Assembly: GCF_029227915.1 (NCBI RefSeq)
Contig: NC_079878.1
Coordinates: forward strand, 27,803,501-27,867,500
Direction: 5' to 3'
Length of the DNA: 64,000 nucleotides
DNA from: Hydractinia symbiolongicarpus
Lineage: Eukaryota > Cnidaria > Hydrozoa > Anthoathecata > Hydractiniidae
Position 1 is the stretch's first letter. Each line of letters opens with the position of its first letter. Below are positions 11,279 to 24,289 of the stretch, one piece after another. The notes beneath the pieces were generated by a model. That model had not been told where the DNA came from. It did no database searches and was given only the letters and a program-made list of their open reading frames with translations. The position numbers and the translations under genes are program-made.

Positions 11279-14268
11279 GCTTTTAACAGTGAAACGATTG
11301 ACTGAGGGACTTAATTGAACTGATTCTGGACTGTGACCTTATAAATGTGATAAATGAGACAATTGGACTCCAAGTAATAACATTCTTTTTAATTTGACAT
11401 GATTGTCCGAACTCAACGATTACACTGGCCGCTGTGGTAGCGCTTTATTCAAAAATTTAAATAAGTAAGTCATTTTTTACTGTGGGACAAATCCTAGCCG
11501 TTATCGCGCGCTGAAGAAATAGAGACAGTTTGAAAAACTGCATTTCGATGAATTTCTAACAGTATCAGTCCGTTTAAGTGACGACGGTTGGGTCACATAT
11601 TCGTCCCCACATGTGTTTAGGGATATTTTTCTGATATTACTAGGTTGTATTGCTTTTAACAGTGAAACGATTGACTGTGGCACTTAAATGAACGGATTTT
11701 GGACTGTGACCTTATAAATGTGATAAATGAGCCAATTGGATTCCAAGAAATAACATTCTTCTTAATTTGACATGATTGCTGTAACTCAGCGATTATACTG
11801 GGCGCTGTGGTAGCGCTTTAATTAAAAACTTAGATATATAAGCCCTTTTTTTACATTGTGGGACCAATCCTAGACGTTATCGCGCGTTTAATAAATGGGA
11901 ACAGTTTCAAAAAATACATTTCATTGACTTTCTAACAGTATCAATCCGTTTGAGTTACAACGGTTGCGTCACATATTCGTACCAACATGTATTTTGCGAT
12001 ATTTTTCTGATATTACTAGGTTGCATCGCTCGTAAAAGTGAAACGAGTGACTGTGGGACGTAATTGAACTGATTCTGGACTGTGACCTTATAAATGTGAT
12101 AAATGAGATAATTGGACTCCAAGGAAAAACGTTCCTCTTAGTTTGACATGATTGCTGGAACTCAGCGATTATACTGAGCGCTGTGGTAGCGCTTCATTTA
12201 AAAATTTAAGTAAGTAAGTCATTTTTTACTGTGGGACAAATCCTAGCCGTTATCGCGCGTTGGAGAAATAGAGAGAGTTTCAAAAACTACATTTCAATGA
12301 ATTACTAACGGTATCAGTCCGTTTAAGTGACGACGGTTGCGTGACATATTCGTCCCCACATGTGTTTAGGGATATTGTCCGAATATTACTACGTTGTGTT
12401 GCTTTTAACTGTGAAACGATTAACTGTGGCACTTAAATGAACTGATTTTTGACTTTGACCTCATAAAAGTGATAAATGAGCCAATTCGATTCCAAGAAAT
12501 AACATTCTTCTTAATTTGACATGATTGCTGTAACTCAGCGATTATACTGGGCGCTGTGGTAGCGCTTTATTTGAAAACTTAGATAAATAAGCCATTTTTT
12601 ATTGTGAGACCAATCCTAGCCGTTATTGCGCGCTTAATAAATAGAAACAGTTTCAAAAACTACATTTCATTGACTTTCTAACAGTATCAATCCGCATGAA
12701 TTACAACGGTTGCGTCACAAATTCGTACCAACATGTATTTAGCGATATCTTTCTGATATTACTAGGTTGCATCGCTTTTAACAGTGAAACGATTGACTGA
12801 GGGACTTAATTGAACTGATTCTGGACTGTGACCTTATAAATGTGATAAATGAGACAATTGGACTCCAAGTAATAACATTCTTTTTAATTTGACATGATTG
12901 TCCGAACTCAACGATTACACTGGCCGCTGTGGTAGCGCTTTATTCAAAAATTTAAATAAGTAAGTCATTTTTTACTGTGGGACAAATCCTAGCCGTTATC
13001 GCGCGCTGAAGAAATAGAGACAGTTTGAAAAACTGCATTTCGATGAATTTCTAACAGTATCAGTCCGTTTAAGTGACGACGGTTGGGTCACATATTCGTC
13101 CCCACATGTGTTTAGGGATATTTTTCTGATATTACTAGGTTGTATTGCTTTTAACAGTGAAACGATTGACTGTGGCACTTAAATGAACGGATTTTGGACT
13201 GTGACCTTATAAATGTGATAAATGAGCCAATTGGATTCCAAGAAATAACATTCTTCTTAATTTGACATGATTGCTGTAACTCAGCGATTATACTGGGCGC
13301 TGTGGTAGCGCTTTAATTAAAAACTTAGATATATAAGCCCTTTTTTTACATTGTGGGACCAATCCTAGACGTTATCGCGCGTTTAATAAATGGGAACAGT
13401 TTCAAAAAATACATTTCATTGACTTTCTAACAGTATCAATCCGTTTGAGTTACAACGGTTGCGTCACATATTCGTACCAACATGTATTTTGCGATATTTT
13501 TCTGATATTACTAGGTTGCATCGCTCGTAAAAGTGAAACGAGTGACTGTGGGACGTAATTGAACTGATTCTGGACTGTGACCTTATAAATGTGATAAATG
13601 AGATAATTGGACTCCAAGGAAAAACGTTCCTCTTAGTTTGACATGATTGCTGGAACTCAGCGATTATACTGAGCGCTGTGGTAGCGCTTCATTTAAAAAT
13701 TTAAGTAAGTAAGTCATTTTTTACTGTGGGACAAATCCTAGCCGTTATCGCGCGTTGGAGAAATAGAGAGAGTTTCAAAAACTACATTTCAATGAATTAC
13801 TAACGGTATCAGTCCGTTTAAGTGACGACGGTTGCGTGACATATTCGTCCCCACATGTGTTTAGGGATATTGTCCGAATATTACTACGTTGTGTTGCTTT
13901 TAACTGTGAAACGATTAACTGTGGCACTTAAATGAACTGATTTTTGACTTTGACCTCATAAAAGTGATAAATGAGCCAATTCGATTCCAAGAAATAACAT
14001 TCTTCTTAATTTGACATGATTGCTGTAACTCAGCGATTATACTGGGCGCTGTGGTAGCGCTTTATTTGAAAACTTAGATAAATAAGCCATTTTTTATTGT
14101 GAGACCAATCCTAGCCGTTATTGCGCGCTTAATAAATAGAAACAGTTTCAAAAACTACATTTCATTGACTTTCTAACAGTATCAATCCGCATGAATTACA
14201 ACGGTTGCGTCACAAATTCGTACCAACATGTATTTAGCGATATCTTTCTGATATTACTAGGTTGCATC
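11279..14268. repeat. 4-mer higher-order repeat, 1495 bp, two tandem copies
   Basis: Copy 1 has units at 11279, 11652, 12028, 12401. Copy 2 has units at 12774, 13147, 13523, 13896. Lengths are 373, 376, 373, 373 in both. Shared rare variants include GATTGACTGAGGGAC, GATTGTCCGAACTCAACG, AAGCCCTTTTTTTACATTG and GTTGTGTTGCTTTTAACTG. I compared the two copies by eye and saw no difference across the parts checked, so this is a very recent duplication. Similarity ends near 14270, where the next unit has AACTGTG and GGGACTTAATTG instead of AACAGTG and AGGGACTTAATTG. Confidence 0.95.
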
Positions 14269-17200
14269 GCTTTTAACTGTGAAACGATTGACTGTGGGAC
14301 TTAATTGAACTAACTTTGGACTGTGACCTGATAAATGTGATAAATGAGACATTTGGACTCCAAGAAATAACATTCTCCTTAATTTGACATGATTGCCGGA
14401 ACTCAGCGATTACACTAGGCGCTGTGGGAGCGCTTCATTTAAAAATTTAAATAAGTAAGTCATCTTTTACTGTGGGACAAATCTTAGCCGTTATCGCGCG
14501 CTGAAGAAATAGAGACAGTTTCAAAAACTACATTTCAATGAATTTCTAACGGTATCAGTCCGTTTGAGTGACGACGGTTGCGTCACATATTTGTCCCCAC
14601 ATGTGTTTAGGGATATTTTTCTGATATTACTAGGTTGTATTGCTTTTAACAGTGAAACGATGGACTGTGGCACTTAAGTGAACGGATTTTGTACTGTGAC
14701 CTTATAAATGTGATAAATGAGCCAATTGGACTCCAAGAAATAACATTCTTCTTAATTTGACATGATTGCTGTAACTCAGCGATTAAACTGGGCGCTGTGG
14801 TAGCGCTTTATTTAAAAGCTTAGATAAATAAGCCATTTTTAATGTGGGACCAATCCTAGACCATATCGCGCGCTTAATAAATAGGAACAGTTTCAAAAAC
14901 TACATTTCATTGATTTTCTAACAGTATCAATCCGCATGAATTACAACGCTTGCGTCACAAATTTGTACCAACATGCATTTAGCGATATATTTCTGATATT
15001 ACTAGGTTGCATTGCTTTTAACAGTGAAACGATTGACTGAGGGACTTAATTGAACTGATTCTGGACTGTGACCTTATAAATGTGATAAATGATACAATTG
15101 GACTCCAAGAAATAACATTCTTCTTAATTTGACATGATTGTCGGAACTCAACGATTACACTGGCCGCTGTGGTAGCGCTTCATTTAAAAATTTAAATAAG
15201 TAAGTCATTTTTTACTGTGGGACAAATCCTAGCCTTTATCGCGCGCTGAAGAAATAGAGACAGTTTGAAAAACTACATTTCGATGAATTTCTAACGGTAT
15301 TAGTCCGTTTAAGTGACGACGGTTGGGTCACATATTCCTCCACACATGTGTTTAGGGATATTTTCCTGATATTACTAGGTTGTATTGCTTTTAACAGTGA
15401 AACGATCGACTGTGGCACTTAAATGAACGGATTTTGGACTGTGACCTTATAAATGTGATAAATGAGCCAATTGGATTCCAAGAAATAACATTCTTCTTAA
15501 TTTGACATGATTGCTGTAACTCAACGATTATACTGTGCGCTGTGTTAGCGCTTTATTTGAAAACTTGATAAATAAGACATTTTTTATTGTGGGACCAATC
15601 CTAGATGTTATTGCGCGCTTAATAAATAGAAACAGTTTCAAAATTACATTTCATTGACTTTCTAACAGTATCAATCCGCATGAATTACGACGGTTGTGTC
15701 ACAAATTCGTACCAACATGTATTTAGCGATATTTTTCTGATATTACTAGGTTGTATTGCTTTTAACAGTGAAACGATTGACTGTAGCACTTAAGTGAACG
15801 GATTTTGGACTGTGACCTTATAAATGTGATAAATAAGCCAATTGGACTCCAAGAAATAACATTCTTCTTAATTTGACATGATTGCTGTAACTCAGCGATT
15901 ATACTGGGCGCTGTGGTAGCGTTTTATTTAAAAGCTTAGATAAATAAGCCATTTTTATTGTGGGACCAATACTAAACCTTATCGCGCGCTTAATAAATAG
16001 GAACAGTTTCAAAAACTACATTTCATTGATTTTCTAATGGTATCAATCCGCATGAATTACAACGGTTGCGTCACAAATTTGTACAAACATGCATTTAGCG
16101 ATATATTTCTGATATTACTAGGTTGCATCGCTTTTAACAGTGAAACGATTGACTGAGGGACTTAATTGAACTGATTCTGGACTGTGACCTTATAAATGGG
16201 ATAAATGAGATAATTGGACTCCAAGGAAAAACGTTCTTCTTAGTTTGACATGATTGCTGGAACTCAGCGATTATACTGAGCGCTGTGGTAGCGCTTCATT
16301 TAAAAATTTAAATAAGTAAGTGATTTTTTACTGTGGGACAAATCCTAGCCGTTATCGCGCGTTGAAGAAATAGAGAGAGTTTCAAAAACTACATTTCAAT
16401 GAATTTCTAACGGTATTAGTCCGCTGCGTTACAACGGTTGCGTGACATATTCGTCCCCACATGTGTTTAGGGATATTGTCCTGATATTGCTACGTTGTAT
16501 TGCTTTTAACAGTGAAGCGATTAACTGTGGCACTTAAATGAACTGATTTTTGACTTTGACCTCATAAAAGTGATAAATGAGCCAATTGGATTCCAAGAAA
16601 TAACATTCTTCTTAATTTGACATGATTGCTGTAACTCAGCGATTATACTGGACGCTGTGGTAGCGCTTTATTTGAAAACTTAGATAAATAAACCATTTTT
16701 TATTGTGGGACCAATCCTAGACCTTATCGCGCGCTTAATAAATAGGAACAGTTTCAAAAACTAAATTTCATTGACTTTCTAACAGTATCAAACCGCATGA
16801 ATTACAACGGTGGCGTCACAAATTCGAACCAGCATGCATTTAGCGATATCTTTCTGATATTACTAGGTTGCATCGCTTTTAACAGTGAAACGATTGACTG
16901 TGGCACATAAATGAACTGATTTTTGACTTTGACCTCATAAAAGGGATAAATGAGCCAATTGGATTCCAAGAAATAACATTCTTCTTAATTTGACATGATT
17001 GCTGTAACTCAACGATTATACTGGGCGCTGTGGTAGCGCTTCATTTGAAACCTTAGATAAATAAGACATTTTTTATTGTGGGACCAATCCTAGCCGTTAT
17101 TGCGCGCTTAATAAATAGAAACAGTTTCAAAAACTACATTTCATTGACTTTCTAACAGTATCAATCCGCATGAGTTACAGCGGTTGCGTCACATATTTGT

Positions 17201-18739
17201 CCCCACATGTGTTTAGGGATATTTTTCTGATATTACTAGGTTGTATTGCTTTTTACAGTGAAACGATTGACTGTGGCACTTAAGTGAACGGATTTTGGAC
17301 TGTGACCTTATAAATGTGATAAATAATCTAATTGGACTCCAAGAAATAACATTCTCCTTAATTTGACATGATTGCCGAAACTCAGCGATTACACTGGGCG
17401 CTGTGGTAGCGCTTCATTTAAAAATTTAAATAAGTAAGTCATCTTTTACTGTGGGACAAACCTTAGCCGTTATCGCGCGCTGAAGAAATAGAGACAGTCT
17501 CAAAAACTAAATTTCAATGAATTTCTAACGGTATTAGTCCGTTTGAGTGACGACGGTGGCGTCACAATTTCGTACCAAAATGCATTTAGCGATATCTTTC
17601 TGATATTACTAGGTTGCATTGCTTTTAACAGTGAAACGATTGACTGTGGGATTCAATAGAACTGATTCTGGACTTTGACCTTATAAATGTGATAAATGAG
17701 TCTATTGGACTCCAAGAAATAACATTCTTCTTAATTTGACATGATTGTCGGAACTCAGCGATTACACTGGCCGCTGTGGTAGCGCCTCATTTAAAAATTT
17801 AAAAAAGTAAGTCATTTTTTACTGTAGGACAAATCCTAGCCGTTATTGCGCGTTGAAGAAATAGAGACAGTTTGAAAAACTACATTTCGATGAATTTCTA
17901 ACGGTATCAGTCCGTTTAAGTGACGACGGTTGGGTCACATCATCGTCCCCGCATGTGTTTAGGGATATTTTTCTGATATTACTAGGTTGTATTGCTTTTA
18001 ACAGTGAAACGATTGACTGTGGCACTTAAGTGAACGGATTTTGGACTGTGACCTTATAATTGTGATAAATGAGCCAATTGGACCCCAAGAAATAACATTC
18101 TTCTTAATTTGACATGATGGCTGTAACTCAGCGATTAAACTGGGCTCTGTGGTAGCGCTTTATTTAAAAGCTTAGATAAATAAGCCATTTTTCAATGTGG
18201 GACCAATCCTAGACCTTATCGCGCGCTTAATAAATAGGAACAGTTTCAAAAACTACATTTCATTGATTTTCTAACAGTATCAATCTGCATGAATTACAAC
18301 GGTTGCGTCACAAATTTGTACCAACATGCATTTAGCGATATATTTCTGATATTACTAGGTTGCATCGCTTTTAACAGTGAAACGATTGACTGAGGGACTT
18401 AATTGAACTGATTCTGGACTGTGACCTTATAAATGTGATAAATGAGACAATTGGACTCCAAGAAATAACATTCTTCTTAATTTGACATGATTGCTGGAAC
18501 TCAGCGATTATACTGGCCGCTGTGGTAGCGCTTCATTTAAAAATTTAAATAAGTAAGTCATTTTTTACTGTGGGACAAATCCTAGCCGTTATCGCGCGCT
18601 GAAGAAATAGAGACAGTTTGAAAAACTGCATTTCGATGAATTTCTAACGGTATCAGTCCGTTTAAGTGACGACGGTTGGGTCACATATTCGTCCCCACAT
18701 GTGTTTAGGGATATATTTCTGATATTACTAGGTTGTATT
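14269..18739. repeat. Satellite block of mixed monomer order
   Basis: Unit starts: 14269, 14642, 15014, 15387, 15758, 16130, 16502, 16875, 17248, 17621, 17994, 18367. Spacings are 371-373. The units belong to the same subtypes as neighbouring blocks (for example GATTGACTGAGGGAC at 15014, 16130 and 18367). No strict short HOR period was evident by eye. Unit 17621 has GTACCAAAATGC just upstream of it, a variant that reappears at about 27590-28340. No gene or unique sequence is seen. Confidence 0.9.
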
Positions 18740-18958
18740 GCTTTTAACAGTGAAACGATTGACTGTGGCACTTAAATGAACGGATTTTGGACTGTGACCT
18801 TATAAATGTGATAAATGAGCCAATTGGATTCCAAGAAATAACATTCTTCTTAATTTGACATGATTGCTGTAACTCAGCGATTATACTGGGCGCTGTGGTA
18901 GCGCTTTATTTGAAAACTTAGATAAATAAACCATTTTTTATTGTGGGACCAATCCTAG

Positions 18959-18972
18959 ACCTTATAAATAGG
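18959..18972. other. 12-bp deletion defining the 361-bp monomer subtype
   Basis: The sequence ACCTTATAAATAGG replaces the usual ACCTTATCGCGCGCTTAATAAATAGG arrangement, so the CpG cluster and adjoining TTAA are lost. The same junction starts at 18959, 20811, 21918, 23402 and 26005. The two ends share TTA-rich sequence, consistent with a microhomology deletion that was later copied along the array. Confidence 0.93.
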
Positions 18973-21900
18973 AACAGTTTCAAAAACTAAATTTCATTGA
19001 CTTTCTAACAGTATCAAACCGCATGAATTACAACGGTGGCGTCACAAATTCGAACCAGCATGCATTTAGAGATATCTTTCTGATATTACTAGGTTGCATC
19101 GCTTTTAACAGTGAAACGATTGACTGTGGCACATAAATGAACTGATTTTTAACTTTGACCTCGTAAAAGTGATAAATGAGCCAATTGGATTCCAAGAAAT
19201 AACATTCTTCTTAATTTGACATGATTGCTGTAACTCAACGATTATACTGGGCGCTGTGGTAGCGCTTCATTTGAAAACTTAGATAAATAAGACATTTTTT
19301 ATTGTGGGACCAATCCTAGCCGTTATTGCGTGCTTAATATATAGAAACAGTTTCGAAAACTACATTTCATTGACTTTCTAACAGTATCAATCCGCATGAA
19401 TTACAACGGTTGCGTCACATATTTGTCCCCACATGTGTTTAGGGATATTTTTCTGATATTACTAGGTTGTATTGCTTTTTACAGTGAAACGATTGACTGT
19501 GGCACTTAAGTGAACGGATTTTGGACTGTGCCTTATAAATGTGATAAATAATCCAATTGGACTCCAAGAAATAACATTCTCCTTAATTTGACATGATTGC
19601 CGGAACTCAGCGATTACACTGAGCGCTGTGGTAGCGCTTCATTTAAAAATTTAAATAGGTAAGTCATTTTTTACTGTGGGACAAATCTTAGCCGTTATCG
19701 CGCGCTGAAGAAATAGAGACAGTTTCAAAAACTACATTTCAATGAATTTCTAACGGTATTAGTCCGTTTGAGTGACGACGGTTGCGTCACATATTTGTCC
19801 CCAAATGTGTTTAGGGATATTTTTCTGATATTACTAGGTTGTATTGCTTTTAACACTGAAACGATGGACTGTGGCACTTAAGTGAACGGATTTTGTACTG
19901 TGACCTTATAAATGTGATAAATGAGCCAATTGGACTCCAAGAAATAACATTCTTCTTAATTTGACATGATTGCTGTAACTCAGCGATTATACTGGGCGCT
20001 GTGGTAGCGCTTTATTTAAAAGCTTAGATAAATAAGCCATTTTTTATTGTGGGACCAATCCTAAACCTTATCGCGCGCTTAATAAATAGGAACAGTTTCA
20101 AAAACTAAAGTTTATTGACTTTCTAAAAGTATCAAACCGCATGAATTACAACGGTGGCGTCACAAATTCGAACCAACATGCATTTAGCGATATCTTTCTG
20201 ATATTACTAGGTTGCATCGCTTTTAACAGTGGAACGATTGACTGTGGCACTTAAATGAACTGATTTTTTACTTTGACCTCATAAAAGTGATAAATGAGCC
20301 AATTGGATTCCAAGAAATAACATTCTTCTTAATTTGACATGATTGCTGTAACTCAACGATTATACTGGGCGCTGTGGTAGCGCTTTATTTGAAAACTTAG
20401 ATAAATAAGACATTTTTTATTGTGAGACCAATCCTAGACGTTATTGCGCGCTTAATAAATAGAAACAGTTTCAAAAACTACATTTCATTGACTTTCTAAC
20501 AGTATCAATCCGTATGAATTACAACGGTTGCGTCACATATTTTTCCCCGCATGTGTTTAGGGATATTTTTCTGATATTACTAGGTTGTATTGCTTTTAAC
20601 AGTGAAACGATTGACTGTGGCACTTAAATGAACGGATTTTGGACTGTGACCTTATAAATGTGATAAATGAGCCAATTGGATTCCAAGAAATAACATTCTT
20701 CTTAATTTGACATGATTGCTGTAACTCAGCGATTATACCGGGCGCTGTGGTAGCGCTTTATTTGAAAACTTAGATAAATAAACCATTTTTTATTGTGGGA
20801 CCAATCCTAGACCTTATAAATAGGAACAGTTTCAAAAACTAAATTTCATTGACTTTCTAACAGTATCAAACCGCATGAATTACAACGGTGGCGTCACAAA
20901 TTCGAACCAGCATGCATTTAGCGATATCTTTCTGATATTACTAGGTTGCATCGCTTTTAACAGTGAAACGATTGACTGTGGCAAATAAATGAACTGATTT
21001 TTGACTTTGACCTCATAAAAGTGATAAATGAGCCAATTGGATTCCAAGAAATAACATTCTTCTTAATTTGACATAATTGCTGTAACTCAGTGATTATACT
21101 GGGCGCTGTGGTAGCGCTTTATTTGAAAACTTAGATAAATAAGCCATTTTTTATTGTGGGACCAATCCTAGACCTTATCGCGCGCTTAATAAATAGGAAC
21201 AGTTTCAAAAACTAAAGTTCATTGACTTTCTAAAAGTATCAAACCGCATGAATTACAACGGTGGCGTCACAAATTCGAACCAACATGCATTTAGCGATAT
21301 CTTTCTGATATTACTAGGTTGCATCGCTTTTAACAGTGGAACGATTGACTGTGGCACTTAAATGAACTGATTTTTGACTTTGACCTCATAAAAGTGATAA
21401 ATGAGCCAATTGGATTCCAAGAAATAACATTCTTCTTAATTTGACATGATTGCTGTAACTCAACGATTATACTGGGCGCTGTGGTAGCGCTTTATTTGAA
21501 AACTTAGATAAATGAGACATTTTTTATTGTGAGACCAATCCTAGACGTTATTGCGCGCTTAATAAATAGAAACAGTTTCAAAAACTAAATTTCATTGACT
21601 TTCTAACAGTATCAATCCGCATGAATTACAACGGTTGCGTCACATATTTTTCCCCGCATGTGTTTAGGCATATTTTTCTGATATTACTAGGTTGTATTGC
21701 TTTTAACAGTGAAACGATTGACTGTGGCACTTAAATGAACGGATTTTGGACTGTGACCTTATAAATGTGATAAATGAGCCAATTGGATTCCAAGAAATAA
21801 CATTCTTCTTAATTTGACATGATTGCTGTAACTCAGCGATTATACTGGGCGCTGTGGTAGCGCTTTATTTGAAAACTTAGATAAATAAACCATTTTTTAT

Positions 21901-22525
21901 TGTGGGACCAATCCTAGACCTTATAAATAGGAACAGTTTCAAAAACTAAATTTCATTGACTTTCTGACAGTATCAAACCGCATGCATTACAACGGTGGCG
22001 TCACAAATTCGAACCAGCATGCATTTAGCGATATCTTTCTGATATTACTAGGTTGCATCGCTTTTAACAGTGGAACGATTGACTGTGGCACTTAAATGAA
22101 CTGATTTTTGACTTTGACCTCATAAAAGTGATAAATGAGCCAATTGGATTCCAAGAAATAACATTCTTCTTAATTTGACAAGATTGCTGTAACTCAACGA
22201 TTATACTGGGCGCTGTGGTAGCGCTTTATTTGAAAACTTAGATAAATAAGACATTTTTTATTGTGAGACCAATCCTAGACGTTATTGCGCGCTTAATAAT
22301 TAGAGACATTTTCAAAAACTACATTTCAATGACTTTCTAGCGGTATCAATCAGTTTGAGTTACAACGGTTGCGTCACATAATGGTACCAACATGTATTTG
22401 GCGATATTTTTCTGATATTATTAGGTTGCATCGCTTTTAACTGTGAAACGATTGACTGCGGGATTTAATTGAACTGATTCTGGACTGTGACCTTATAAAT
22501 GTGATAAATGAGCTAATTGGACTCC

Positions 22526-22542
22526 AAGGAAAAACGTTCCTT
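22526..22542. repeat. Inverted repeat AAGGAA / TTCCTT (subtype 2 of the second dyad)
   Basis: AAGGAA and TTCCTT are separated by AAACG, giving a perfect 6-bp stem. Most copies of this subtype read TTCCTC or TTCTTC, keeping four to five pairs. In the other major subtype the same place reads AAGAA-ATAACA-TTCTT, also a perfect 5-bp stem, in a register shifted by one base. Confidence 0.8.
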
Positions 22543-22645
22543 TTAGTTTGACATGATTGCTGTAACTCAGCGATTATACTGGGCGCTGTGGTAGCGCTTT
22601 ATTTAAAAATTTAAATAAGTAAGTCATTTTTTACTGTGGGACAAA

Positions 22646-22653
22646 TCCTTCCT
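22646..22653. repeat. TCCT duplication defining 377-bp monomers
   Basis: TCCTTCCT replaces TCCT in AAATCCTAGCC. The same variant starts at 22646, 25249 and 29338, in units beginning 22433, 25036 and 29125. It is a 4-bp slippage duplication and a useful tag for tracing copies of this monomer. Confidence 0.9.
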
Positions 22654-24289
22654 AGCCGTTATCGCGCGCTGAAGAAATAGGAACAGTTTCAAAAACTACA
22701 TTTCATTGACTTTCTAACAGTATCAATCCGCATGAATTACAACGGTTGCTTCACAAATTCGTACCAACATGCATTTAGCGATATCTTTCTGATATTACTA
22801 GGTTGCATCGCTTTTAACAGTGGAACGATTGACTGTGGCACTTTAATGAACTGATTTTTGACTTTGACCTCATAAAAGTGATAAATGAGCCAATTGGATT
22901 CCAAGAAATAACATTCTTCTTAATTTGACATGATTGCTGTAACTCAACGATTATACTGGGCGCTGTGGTAGCGCTTTATTTGAAAACTTAGATAAATAAG
23001 ACATTTTTTATTGTGAGACCAATCCTAGACGTTATTGTGCGCTTAATAAATAGAGACATTTTCAAAAACTACATTTCAATGACTTTCTAGCGGTATCAAT
23101 CAGTTTGAGTTACAACGGTTGCGTCACATAATGGTACCAACATGTATTTGGCAATATTTTTCTGATATTATTAGGTTGCATCGCTTTTAACAGTGGAACG
23201 ATTGACTGTGGCACTTTAATGAACTGATTTTTGACTTTGACCTCATAAATGTGATAAATGAGCCAATTGGATTCCAAGAAATAACATTCTTCTTAATTTG
23301 ACATGATTGCTGTAACTCAGCGATTATACTGGGCGCTGTGGTAGCGCTTTATTTGAAAACTTAGATAAATAAACCATTTTTTATTGTGGGACCAATCCTA
23401 GACCTTATAAATAGGAACAGTTTCAAAAACTAAATTTCATTGACTTTCTAACAGTATCAAACCGCATGCATTACAACGGTGGCGTCACAAATTCGAACCA
23501 GCATGCATTTAGCGATATCTTTCTGATATTACTAGGTTGCATCCCTTTTAACAGTGAAACGATTGACTGTGGCACATAAATGAACTGATTTTTAACTTTG
23601 ACCTCGTAAAAGTGATAAATGAGCCAATTGGATTCCAAGAAATAACATTCTTCTTAATTTGACATGATTGCTGTAACTCAACGATTATACTGGGCGCTGT
23701 GGTAGCGCTTCATTTGAAAACTTAGATAAATAAGACATTTTTTATTGTGGGACCAATCCTAGCCGTTATTGCGCGCTTAATATATAGAAACAGTTTCGAA
23801 AACTACATTTCATTGACTTTCTAACAGTATCAATCCGCATGAATTACAACGGTTGCGTCACATATTTGTCCCCACATGTGTTTAGGGATATTTTTCTGAT
23901 ATTACTAGGTTGTATTGCTTTTTACAGTGAAACGATTGACTGTGGCACTTAAGTGAACGGATTTTGGACTGTGACCTTATAAATGTGATAAATAATCCAA
24001 TTGGACTCCAAGAAATAACATTCTCCTTAATTTGACATGATTGCCGGAACTCAGCGATTACACTGGGCGCTGTGGTAGCGCTTCATTTAAAAATTTAAAT
24101 AAGTAATTCATCTTTTACTGTGGGACAAATCTTAGCCGTTATTGCGCGCTGAAGAAATAGAGACAGTTTCAAAAACTACATTTCAATGAATTTCTAACGG
24201 TATTAGTCCGTTTGAGTGACGACGGTTGCGTCACATATTTGTCCCCAAATGTGTTTAGGGATATTTTTCTGATATTACTAGGTTGTATT

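Larger units (their letters stand above)
18740..24289. repeat. Satellite block rich in the 361-bp subtype, with a 4.44-kb offset duplication
   Basis: Unit starts: 18740, 19101, 19474, 19846, 20219, 20592, 20953, 21326, 21699, 22060, 22433, 22810, 23183, 23544, 23917. Units at 18740, 20592, 21699 and 23183 are 361 bp. Units 18740-20218 pair with 23183-24662 at an offset of 4443-4444 bp: shared variants include TTTTTAACTTTGACCTCG (units 19101 and 23544), AATAATCCAATTGG and GTCCCCAAATGTG (at 19797 and 24241). Unit 22433 is 377 bp through a 4-bp TCCT duplication. The order of 361- and 373-bp units is irregular here, which suggests repeated partial exchanges. Confidence 0.92.
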
